Positions 26,403 through 33,901 of a stretch of DNA of 64,000 nt are shown here, in pieces; positions within the stretch are counted from its first letter, which is position 1; every line of letters begins with the position of its first letter. Position numbers and translations under genes: made by a program. Source of the DNA: Sphingobacterium sp. GVS05A (lineage in GTDB: Bacteria > Bacteroidota > Bacteroidia > Sphingobacteriales > Sphingobacteriaceae); the NCBI RefSeq assembly GCF_019969845.1, contig NZ_JAHXYR010000004.1, positions 310,001 through 374,000 of the forward strand, given 5' to 3'. Under the pieces are notes generated by a model. That model searched no databases. It saw only the letters and a program-made list of their open reading frames with translations, and had not been told where the DNA came from.

Positions 26403-27383
26403 TTATTGAACCAATAAATTACAGCCTCGAATATCACTTTGGTCAAAGCGTCCTAGTATCTCAAATGAACCATCCTGATATACTTTTCCGAGATCCTGTG
26501 TTGCTATAAATGAACAAGAGTAGCGGTTGGCCAAGTCGATGACATTAATGCCTCCGGTTCTATCAGAAGAAATTAAACTCAAAGGATCATTTGTATCGCG
26601 AATTAATACTTTCATCCATTTGGGCAAATGGAAAATCCCTTGACCCGAAGAGTACCCCTGTGACAATAATTCGGTCATACCATATTCTGAGTGGATCCCA
26701 CTGACCTTAAAAGCATCCTCAAGCAGTTGGTGAATTTCCTGTTTCACCATTTCTTTGCGTTTACCCTTCATTCCGCCAGTTTCCATGATGATCAGTTCCG
26801 GAAATTCAAAAGCATATTGCTCAATGAAATCAAGCAAGGCATAGGTGACACCAAAAAGGATGGTTTTAGTTCCGTTATCTTTTAATTTAACAAGTGTATC
26901 GTATAGCTCCTGATGATTGTAGAGGAAATAATTACTCTCCGTTTGTTTACTCTGTTTCATCAAATCATCGATCATGTAGATCAGGGATGAACCACTTCTT
27001 TCAAGATAGGATGGGAGTAGGGCCAAAACAGCGATATCTGTAATCGGTCCATAGAAGTCTTCAAATATACGTCGAAAAGTTTGCTCATAGATGGATACAT
27101 CGGCAACAAGATGTTTGGATGTGACCATACCTGTTGTACCTGAGCTTGAAAATACAATTTGGGGATCCATTCCAGCAGCCAGAACTTTTTGTGTTTTGAA
27201 AAATTCTATCGGCAGGAAGGGGATGTCCGTATAATGCTTGACTTGATTTTTTTCTTTACCTATCAGCGAAACATAGTCTCGATAAACCTGACAATGCTGC
27301 AGTTGGAAGTGATAAGTTTCTAAACAGTGTTGATTAAAGTCATCTTCTGTTTGAATTGCAAAAAAATCCGTCCAATTCGTCAT
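26403..27383 (-). CDS. LuxE-like acyl-protein synthetase
   Basis: 326 residues of the adenylate-forming LuxE family: the phosphate loop FSSSGTTGMVTSKH, the middle block HSEYGMTELLSQGYS and an end GRFDQSDIRGCNLLVQ. LuxE in luminous bacteria activates a fatty acid as acyl-AMP and passes it to a Cys. No LuxC or LuxD is nearby, so the acyl acceptor here is unknown. It follows a FabG gene on the same strand, but a terminator lies between them. A -7-like CAAAATTA (minus strand) lies at 27404-27411. Confidence 0.85.
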   Translation of the reverse strand: MTNWTDFFAIQTEDDFNQHCLETYHFQLQHCQVYRDYVSLIGKEKNQVKHYTDIPFLPIEFFKTQKVLAAGMDPQIVFSSSGTTGMVTSKHLVADVSIYEQTFRRIFEDFYGPITDIAVLALLPSYLERSGSSLIYMIDDLMKQSKQTESNYFLYNHQELYDTLVKLKDNGTKTILFGVTYALLDFIEQYAFEFPELIIMETGGMKGKRKEMVKQEIHQLLEDAFKVSGIHSEYGMTELLSQGYSSGQGIFHLPKWMKVLIRDTNDPLSLISSDRTGGINVIDLANRYSCSFIATQDLGKVYQDGSFEILGRFDQSDIRGCNLLVQ

Positions 27384-27516
27384 AGCATTTAAATTTTGAT
27401 GGACAAAATTAGCTAAAATTTAGAAATATTGGGTAGCAAAGCCAAAGCTGGAGAGTCGGAATAATGTAAAAGTGTCTGCGGGCGAATTTGGGTATTCGGA
27501 ATAATTATAGAAAAAC

Positions 27517-27542
27517 ACTGGTGTCGACTTTTGGACACCAGT
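27517..27542 (-). terminator. Intrinsic terminator after fabG
   Basis: ACTGGTGTC and GACACCAGT form a perfect 9-bp stem; on the minus strand a T run follows. It lies 12 bases beyond the FabG stop. Confidence 0.8.
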
Positions 27543-27554
27543 ATTTGATATATT

Positions 27555-28298
27555 TTACAACATACCACCATCAACAGGAAGAACCTGTCCAGTGACATAT
27601 GCGGATAAATCAGATGCAAGGTAAAGACAGGCATTGGCTACATCTTCTGGAGATCCAGCACGTTTCAAAGGAATTCCAGCTTCCCATGTCGCGATCACTT
27701 TAGGATCCAATATATCTGTCATTTCTGTACGGATAAATCCAGGAGCGACAACGTTTGCACGGATGTTGCGTGAGCCTAATTCTTTAGCAATGGATTTGGT
27801 GAATCCTATAATACCAGCTTTGGAAGCAGCATAATTTGATTGACCGGCATTACCTTGGACGCCAACAACGGATGACATATTGATGAAAGAGCCTTTACGG
27901 TTTTTCATCATTATTTTTGAAGCAGCTTTTGTAACATTAAATACGGATTTCAAGTTGACGTTTAAGACCTCATCCCAATTTTCTTCTGTCATACGCATGA
28001 GCAGACCATCTTTTGTGATGCCGGCATTATTGACTACGATATCCAGGCTACCAAAATCTGCAACGATTGCATTGATTAATTTTTCTGCTTCTTCAAATTT
28101 CGAAGCATCAGAACGGTAGCCGATTACTTTTGTTCCGTAGGCTTGAAGCTCTTTTTCTAGCGCTTGTCCCTTTTCTACAGACGAAAGGTAAGTGAAAGCA
28201 ACATTGGCACCGTGTTGTGCAAACACTTCTGCAATTTTTCTTCCAATTCCTTTTGATGCTCCAGTTACCAAAGCAATTTTTCCTTCAAGTAGTTTCAT
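27555..28298 (-). CDS. fabG: 3-oxoacyl-[acyl-carrier-protein] reductase
   Basis: From the ATG at 28298 (MKLLEGKIALVTGASKGIG) the protein is 247 residues, the normal FabG length. The NADPH motif TGASKGIG, NNAG, the catalytic Ser in INMSSVVG and YAASK (Tyr, Lys), and the C-terminal SAYVTGQVLPVDGGM are all there. It reduces 3-oxoacyl-ACP in fatty-acid elongation. It is the housekeeping copy; another FabG-like gene serves the pigment cluster at 52 kb. Confidence 0.95.
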   Translation of the reverse strand: MKLLEGKIALVTGASKGIGRKIAEVFAQHGANVAFTYLSSVEKGQALEKELQAYGTKVIGYRSDASKFEEAEKLINAIVADFGSLDIVVNNAGITKDGLLMRMTEENWDEVLNVNLKSVFNVTKAASKIMMKNRKGSFINMSSVVGVQGNAGQSNYAASKAGIIGFTKSIAKELGSRNIRANVVAPGFIRTEMTDILDPKVIATWEAGIPLKRAGSPEDVANACLYLASDLSAYVTGQVLPVDGGML

Positions 28299-28614
28299 AT
28301 AAGAGTGTAATGTTATTCGTTGATGTTTTTGCAAAAATGTTAAAACTATATTATAACACAAAATCTTTCGATAAATAACGATTCAAAAAGCAATGGGCTT
28401 TTGTCCTATTTGGGACTATTTACTGCCGTATCGATGAACGATATCCTATGTATGGCCTTAGAAAACTGGAAAAAGTGGAATTTCGATTATACTTAGGATT
28501 ATTTTAATAAATCAATGGTATTTTTGAATAAGTGTTTCTAAAAAGTACAGTTTTTTGACAAAAGACTTGGGGGTTTACCAAAAACTATATTAAATTTGCA
28601 TCAATCACAAAAAC
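28299..28614. other. Divergent intergenic region of fabG and mqo
   Basis: 316 bases with no gene. The mqo promoter is visible at its right end; no clear fabG promoter was found. Confidence 0.5.
28567..28598 (+). promoter_or_regulatory. Candidate promoter of mqo
   Basis: TTG (28567-28569), 21 bases, TAAATTTG (28591-28598), an exact -7 match, 16 bases before the ATG, so the leader is very short. Confidence 0.55.
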
Positions 28615-30114
28615 ATGAGCAAAAAATCAAATAAAGAAGTTGACGTTGTTCTAATCGGCGCCGGGATTATGAGTGCTACTTTGGGTACTCTAATCAATGA
28701 ATTAAGCCCAGACGTTAATATTGAAATTCTCGAGCGTTTGGATGTTGTGGCGGCTGAGAGTTCTGACGCTTGGAATAATGCTGGTACAGGTCACTCGGCC
28801 TTGTGCGAATTGAATTATACGCCGGAACAAAAAGATGGTTCGGTAAAAGTTGATAAAGCTGTTAAAATTGCTGAGCAATTTGAAGTTTCTAAGCAGTTTT
28901 GGTCGTACTTGGTTGATAAGGGTGTTATTGCCCAACCGGAGAACTTTATCCGTAGCATTCCCCATATGAGTGCGGTTTTTGGTGAAAAAGATGTGAAATT
29001 CCTGAAGACAAGATGGGAAACAATGAACACCCAAACCTTGTTCAAAGGCATGGAATATACCGAAGATGCAACGCTATTGAAGTCATGGATTCCTTTGATG
29101 ATGGAAGGGCGGGATGCAAGTGAGAAAATCGCTGCAACCAAAATGGATCTAGGTACCGATGTAAATTTCGGTTCATTGACACGTGATTTGATTAATAACC
29201 TAGCAAACAAAGAAAATATTTCAATTTCCTTAAACCACGAAGTTGTTGATATCGATCGTGAAGACGATGGCCGTTGGGAAATCGAAGTGAAAGATCTGAA
29301 AACAGGGGTAAAGAGAGAGCTAAAAGCGAAGTTTGTTTTTATCGGCGCTGGAGGTCACTCCTTGTTATTGCTGGAGAAATCTGGTATTCCAGAAGCAAAA
29401 GGTTATGGTGGATTCCCTGTAGGAGGGCAATGGTTGAGATGTGTAAACGAAGAAATTATCAATACGCACCATGCTAAAGTCTATGGTAAAGCATCTGTTG
29501 GCGCACCACCAATGTCTGTACCGCACTTAGATACCCGTTATATCGATGGTAAACAAGCCTTACTTTTCGGTCCATACGCTGGCTTCTCGACAAAATTTTT
29601 GAAACAAGGTTCGTATTTTGATTTGCCTGCTTCGATCAAATTATCCAATATCCGTCCGATGTTATCGGCAGGACTTGACAATTTGCCGTTGACCAAATAT
29701 CTGATCACGGAAGTCATGAAATCTCCTAAAGATAAATTGGAGTCGTTGAAACAATTTATGCCAACAGCTAAATTGGAAGATTGGGTTATTGAGAAAGCCG
29801 GTCAACGTGTTCAGGTGATTAAAAAGGATGAGAAGAAAGGTGGGATTTTGGAGTTTGGTACAGAAGTGGTTTCAAGTGCAGACGGTTCTATCGCTGCGCT
29901 ATTGGGAGCTTCTCCAGGTGCATCAACTTCGGTAGCGATCATGATCAGTCTATTGAAGAAATGTTTCCCTGAGCGTGCTAAATCAGATGAATACCGCAAG
30001 AAATTGCGCGAGATGATTCCCTCACATGGCAAATCGTTAAATGATGATGCTGAGCTTTGTAGAGAGACGCGTATCCGTACGCATAAAGCGTTGAAATTAA
30101 TTGATATAGATTAA
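28615..30114 (+). CDS. mqo: Malate:quinone oxidoreductase
   Basis: 499 residues. The FAD-binding start VDVVLIGAGIMSATLGTLI and ERLDVVAAESSDAWNNAGTGHSALCELNYTP are diagnostic, and the end has SPGASTSVAIM. It oxidises malate to oxaloacetate with a quinone as acceptor at the cytoplasmic face of the inner membrane, replacing or supporting NAD-malate dehydrogenase in the citric acid cycle. It has its own short-leader promoter and is followed by a TPP riboswitch that belongs to the next operon. Confidence 0.97.
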   Translation: MSKKSNKEVDVVLIGAGIMSATLGTLINELSPDVNIEILERLDVVAAESSDAWNNAGTGHSALCELNYTPEQKDGSVKVDKAVKIAEQFEVSKQFWSYLVDKGVIAQPENFIRSIPHMSAVFGEKDVKFLKTRWETMNTQTLFKGMEYTEDATLLKSWIPLMMEGRDASEKIAATKMDLGTDVNFGSLTRDLINNLANKENISISLNHEVVDIDREDDGRWEIEVKDLKTGVKRELKAKFVFIGAGGHSLLLLEKSGIPEAKGYGGFPVGGQWLRCVNEEIINTHHAKVYGKASVGAPPMSVPHLDTRYIDGKQALLFGPYAGFSTKFLKQGSYFDLPASIKLSNIRPMLSAGLDNLPLTKYLITEVMKSPKDKLESLKQFMPTAKLEDWVIEKAGQRVQVIKKDEKKGGILEFGTEVVSSADGSIAALLGASPGASTSVAIMISLLKKCFPERAKSDEYRKKLREMIPSHGKSLNDDAELCRETRIRTHKALKLIDID

Positions 30115-30136
30115 TTTCAATAAATAATATACTTAT

Positions 30137-30252
30137 GGGGTGCTCGGAATGATAATGCCATCTGGGCTGAGATTATACCCAATAAAAGCGATTGTACGAC
30201 CTTGTGCAATCGCTTTTATATACCTGATCCGGATAATGCTGGCGTAGGGATT
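30137..30252 (+). promoter_or_regulatory. TPP (thiamine pyrophosphate) riboswitch
   Basis: The conserved THI-box elements are all present: GGGGTGCTC at 30137, CTGGGCTGAGATTATACCC at 30162-30180, and ACCTGATCCGGATAATGCTGGCGTAGGGA at about 30222-30250. An 11-bp insertion hairpin (AAAAGCGATTG and complement) forms an extended P3a arm in between. It lies about 75 bases before the PnuT start and should shut off expression when TPP is abundant. Confidence 0.95.
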
Positions 30253-30327
30253 TTAATTTCAATAAAAACATCCGTTTTTTCTGCTCATAAGTTTATTATG
30301 TAATTACACGAACTAATAAACAATTGA

Positions 30328-30948
30328 ATGACTTCTGATACAATTTTCGAGGCTTTTATTCAACAAATGCAGCAAGCCACCATCGCAGAATGGCTGGGGG
30401 TATGTTTTGGTATCTTACAGGTTTGGTTTTCAAGGCAAAATAAATCGATCAATTACCTCTTTGGGATAATAGGCATTATTATATCCGTATATGTATTATT
30501 CCATGCAAAATTATACGCAGAAATCTTGTTGCATCTCTATTATCTGGTGATGAGCATCTATGGCTGGATCTATTGGAAATATAGCAGTGATACGATTGTA
30601 CCGATCAGTCGTAGTACAGCAAGAGATTGGCAGATTGTTGGTCTTATCTGTGTAGTCGGTTTTCTATCGTTCTATTTTGGCCTGGTGCATTTAACTGATT
30701 CGGATGTTCCGTTATGGGACTCTTTTGTTTCCTGTACAGCCTGGGCGGGGATGTGGCTGTTGGCAAAGCGTAAACTTGAAAATTGGATTTTATTGAACAT
30801 CAGTAACCTGATGGCAATTCCCTTACTTATACACAAAGGTCTATTCCTTTATGCTGGTTTAACCTTATTTTTATTTGTGATGGCTTTTAGTGGCTATTTT
30901 AATTGGCGGAGAATATTAAGTGATGAAAAAAAATATGCAACTGACTGA
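30328..30948 (+). CDS. pnuT: Thiamine transporter, PnuC family (PnuT-type)
   Basis: 206 residues with about seven hydrophobic segments of the PnuC fold (AEWLGVCFGILQVWFSRQNKSINYLFGIIG and the aromatic YLVMSIYGWIYW). PnuC proteins carry nicotinamide riboside, but the TPP riboswitch in front shows that this copy is the thiamine-transporting type known in Bacteroidota. It mediates facilitated diffusion in the inner membrane, with trapping by phosphorylation. The next gene overlaps its end by 26 bases and so shares its riboswitch control. Confidence 0.9.
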   Translation: MTSDTIFEAFIQQMQQATIAEWLGVCFGILQVWFSRQNKSINYLFGIIGIIISVYVLFHAKLYAEILLHLYYLVMSIYGWIYWKYSSDTIVPISRSTARDWQIVGLICVVGFLSFYFGLVHLTDSDVPLWDSFVSCTAWAGMWLLAKRKLENWILLNISNLMAIPLLIHKGLFLYAGLTLFLFVMAFSGYFNWRRILSDEKKYATD

Positions 30949-32017
30949 TGCAGCTATCGCTGTTCTAAAAGATCAGCAACGTAAAGCAATTCAGCAAAAG
31001 AGTTTGTCTGATGAGCAGCTTGAACTGATATACCTGAACAAGTGGTTTAAAATCTGGGTACCACAATCTCTGAATGGCTTGGGGCTGGATCTGGTTGGCG
31101 GGCTTTCCCTGTTGAAGGCGCTGGCCTACCAGGATGGGGGAGTGGCCTGGACGGTAACTTTATGTGCGGGAGCGAATCTTTTTGTTGGTTTTATTGACTC
31201 CGAAATTGGGCGGGATATTTTCACTTCAAAACAGGTATGTTTTGGCGGAAGTGGGCAGATTGCAGGCATCGCTGAGCGTGAGGGCAAGTCTTATCGCTTG
31301 AAAGGGCTTTGGAAATATGCTACTGGAGCACCCCACCTGACACATTTTACCTTGAACGCCTATATCCAGGCGGATGGACAACAACTGTTGGATCAGGATG
31401 GAAATCCACTTGTAAAATCTTTCTTTGTCGCGCGTGAATTTGCATTGATTCATTACGATTGGGATACCTTCGGCCTTGAGGCGACGGCATCGCATTCTTT
31501 TTCACTAGATAATATACAGGTAGAGGAAAACCAGTCTTTTCTTATTGATGCCTCAAAAAGTACACGACCTGAGCTGCTCTATCAATACCCTTTTATGCCG
31601 TTTGCGGAGTTGACCTTATTGGTGAATTTTATGGGGATGTACCATCGTTTTCTGGATCTGATCGAGAAGTTATTTGTATTGAAGTCTAATCATGGGAAAG
31701 GGGAGCAAATGGAAAGTAAAGCTGCTTTTCGGAAATTGGATGAAATGCAGCAGGACTATACAGGTAGGGAAAATAGTATCTTGGAGCTTGCGACTCGTTC
31801 TTGGGAGAATCTCAAAAATAAGGTTGATAATACTACGTTATATGAGCGTATAGCGATAGAAAGTAGAGACTTTGTGGAGATTATTCTGTCCAATGTCATT
31901 AAACTCTATCCCCATACGGGGATTTCGGGCGCAGCCGCTGACAATGAAATCAATATTTTGTTTCGGAATATATTTACGGCATCTCAGCATAAATTGTTGC
32001 AAAAGAATTTGTCCTAA
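30923..32017 (+). CDS. Acyl-CoA dehydrogenase-like flavoprotein in the thiamine operon
   Basis: About 364 residues of the acyl-CoA dehydrogenase fold. The N-terminal helices, the GGSGQI and KGLWKYATGAPHLTHF beta-domain blocks and a helical C-terminus are visible. The W-x-Y-A-T-G-A segment resembles the flavin monooxygenases of this fold (DszC/HpaA-like group) at least as much as true dehydrogenases. No clear catalytic Glu was identified. I chose the ATG at 30923; GTG at 30920 and ATG at 30935 are alternatives. It overlaps pnuT and sits under the TPP riboswitch, so it may act on thiamine or a breakdown product. That role is an inference from position. Confidence 0.75.
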   Translation: MKKNMQLTDAAIAVLKDQQRKAIQQKSLSDEQLELIYLNKWFKIWVPQSLNGLGLDLVGGLSLLKALAYQDGGVAWTVTLCAGANLFVGFIDSEIGRDIFTSKQVCFGGSGQIAGIAEREGKSYRLKGLWKYATGAPHLTHFTLNAYIQADGQQLLDQDGNPLVKSFFVAREFALIHYDWDTFGLEATASHSFSLDNIQVEENQSFLIDASKSTRPELLYQYPFMPFAELTLLVNFMGMYHRFLDLIEKLFVLKSNHGKGEQMESKAAFRKLDEMQQDYTGRENSILELATRSWENLKNKVDNTTLYERIAIESRDFVEIILSNVIKLYPHTGISGAAADNEINILFRNIFTASQHKLLQKNLS

Positions 32018-32095
32018 ACGTCTGGCTAGGCAAGAATGCTGCAATAGAATTTTAGCTGGAGATTTTTGAAGAGCATGGAGTTATAATTGGTAAAT

Positions 32096-32127
32096 AAAAA
32101 AGACGATCAATTGATCGTCTTTTTTAT
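32096..32127. terminator. Bidirectional terminator between the thiamine operon and tRNA-Arg
   Basis: A near-perfect palindrome (AGACGATCAATTGATCGTCT at 32101-32120) flanked by an A run and a T run, so it can stop transcription from both sides. Confidence 0.85.
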
Positions 32128-32141
32128 TGTTAAATAGGAAG

Positions 32142-32213
32142 TGTCCCCGACGAGATTCGAACTCATATCGTCAGAACCGGAATCTGAAATTCTATCCATT
32201 GAACTACGGGGAC
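32142..32213 (-). tRNA. tRNA-Arg (anticodon CCG)
   Basis: The acceptor stem GTCCCCG/CGGGGAC, the T-arm containing GTTCGAATC, and an anticodon arm TCAGA-TTCCGGT-TCTGA give anticodon CCG. The discriminator base is A and the CCA tail is not encoded. A matching promoter ends just upstream. Confidence 0.92.
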
Positions 32214-32608
32214 GTGTCGCAAAGATATACTATTTTCTAGATCTTACAAATAATCTTTGCGATAAAATTTAAACTTTTGAGTGGGGAATTTCTGGCGTAT
32301 ATCTATCCTGTTTTTTGACGTTCCCGCTTTTATAATTTGTGTCATTCTGCTTTTCTGCGCTAACTTTTTGTCTATTAATATTATGCGTAAAAGTAAGCTC
32401 CATTCGCCTTGACTAATTAGGATATTGTAACCTGTTTTCATCAGGCAAGGTAGATTGAATATCGAAATCTGAGCGTTTAATTTTTTTTGCTGACTACAGA
32501 ACAAAGGCCGTTATTGATAGACCTATTTGTACGGATTTGCGCGATTAAATTGTCAATAGTCAAATTATCGTTTTCTTTTATTGAGCTTACTGTTCATTTT
32601 TACCAGAG
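32214..32608. other. Intergenic stretch beyond the pigment cluster
   Basis: Apart from the tRNA promoter nothing is convincing. An 86-codon minus-strand frame (32244-32504) overlaps that promoter and has no recognisable product, so it is not called. No clear terminator for the cluster was found. Confidence 0.5.
32220..32250 (-). promoter_or_regulatory. Promoter of tRNA-Arg
   Basis: On the minus strand: TTTG (32250-32247), 19 bases, TATCTTTG (32227-32220), ending 6 bases before the mature tRNA 5' end. Both boxes are exact consensus matches. Confidence 0.75.
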
Positions 32609-33901
32609 TTACTGCTCTCTTTTATCAAGCAAATACGTCGGTTTTCTGTTCAGTGGATTATAAATTTTGCTAATTAGTATCTCTTCCCGTTCAAATTCCA
32701 CTGTTGGAATTACACGTAATTTAGCTTGAAAACTATCTTTAATTTCCTTTAATAAAGCGGCATTTTCTTGTTTGGCAGAGATTAAAATTCGAATATCGTC
32801 GGTACCAATCACTGTGCTGGATATCTCAATCTGATAATGTTCAATCTCTTCATAACTGGCCAATACATCAAACATTGCTGGGGGAAACAAGGTGGTTCCC
32901 TTATATTTGATCATCTGCTGTTTTCTTCCTTCGACTGGACCTATTCGATAGCTGTTTCTGCCACAGATGCAGGGGGCGGCATGCCGTCTAACCATATCAC
33001 CGGTTTTATAGCGCAATAATGGCATTGCCTGAATACCTAAAGTTGTTACAACAAGCTCGCCAAGTTGCCCATCAGGTACGGCATTGCCATCGTTGTCCAG
33101 TATTTCCGTAATAATCAATTCTGGATGCTGATGACCACCATTGAAAGCTTCACATTCAGTAAATGCCGAACTCATTTCGGTGGAAGCATAGGTGGAGTAT
33201 AGGGCAATATTCCATTTCTCCTGAATACGTTTAGCCAGTTCGTTATCTTTTAATTCGGCTGTTCTGAGATTTTCACCAATGCAAATAGCCACTTTCACAG
33301 AGCTATTATTGTAATCGATGTTGTGCTCTTCGGCATAGGCGATCATTTTAAGTAGGAACGAAGGAACAACAACGAGAAATTTAGGTTTAAACTGTTGTAT
33401 TGAATCCCATTGCATTTGTGGTATGCCGGCTCCGATACGGAGTATTCCAGCGCCAATTTTACGGAGACCGAGGAAGTAGGCCAGACCCGCCATAAAACGA
33501 CGATCTAAGGTTGTCATGATCTGCACACGATCGCCCTTTTGTATACCAACACGTTGAAATGAAATCATTTCATTGTATGCAAGCCGCTCCAGATCTGCAT
33601 CCGTAAGTCCGAATACAACCGGCGTACCTAATGTTCCGGAAGTCGTAGAATAGTCAATAATCTGATCTTGGGGAACGCATAAGAAATCCCAGTTGAACTG
33701 TTGCAGTTGTTCTTTGGATGTGGTTGGAAGCAAGGGCAGGTCTCTGATACCACGAATGCTTTGAATATTGATCGCTTCAGTTTTGAATAATCGTCTGTAA
33801 TAACTCGAATGTGTATTTAAGTAGTTTAAAACCGTCCTGAGCTTTTCATCTTGAAAGCTGGTAATTTCCTCAATACTCGCTTGTTCTATGTTTGGGTTCA
33901 T
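32609..33901 (-). CDS. PaaK-like AMP-binding ligase (aryl acid activation)
   Basis: 430 residues of the phenylacetate-CoA ligase branch of adenylate-forming enzymes. The phosphate loop DYSTTSGTLGTPVVFG, the block LYSTYASTEMSSAFTECE and MPLLRYKTGDMVRR (with the ribose-binding Asp) are visible, then a C-terminal lid with GRKQQMIKYKGTTLFPPA. The residues CICGR could hold a metal. It is the last gene of the pigment cluster, overlapping the C45-type gene by 4 bases. It most likely activates 4-coumarate from the tyrosine lyase as a thioester to CoA or ACP to start the polyene, replacing the ApeH-type ligase of proteobacterial clusters. Confidence 0.85.
   Translation of the reverse strand: MNPNIEQASIEEITSFQDEKLRTVLNYLNTHSSYYRRLFKTEAINIQSIRGIRDLPLLPTTSKEQLQQFNWDFLCVPQDQIIDYSTTSGTLGTPVVFGLTDADLERLAYNEMISFQRVGIQKGDRVQIMTTLDRRFMAGLAYFLGLRKIGAGILRIGAGIPQMQWDSIQQFKPKFLVVVPSFLLKMIAYAEEHNIDYNNSSVKVAICIGENLRTAELKDNELAKRIQEKWNIALYSTYASTEMSSAFTECEAFNGGHQHPELIITEILDNDGNAVPDGQLGELVVTTLGIQAMPLLRYKTGDMVRRHAAPCICGRNSYRIGPVEGRKQQMIKYKGTTLFPPAMFDVLASYEEIEHYQIEISSTVIGTDDIRILISAKQENAALLKEIKDSFQAKLRVIPTVEFEREEILISKIYNPLNRKPTYLLDKREQ

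Noticed and set aside
32244..32504. 86-codon minus-strand frame between tRNA-Arg and the pigment cluster
   Set aside because: It overlaps the tRNA promoter, has no family resemblance, and its codon use is unlike neighbouring genes.
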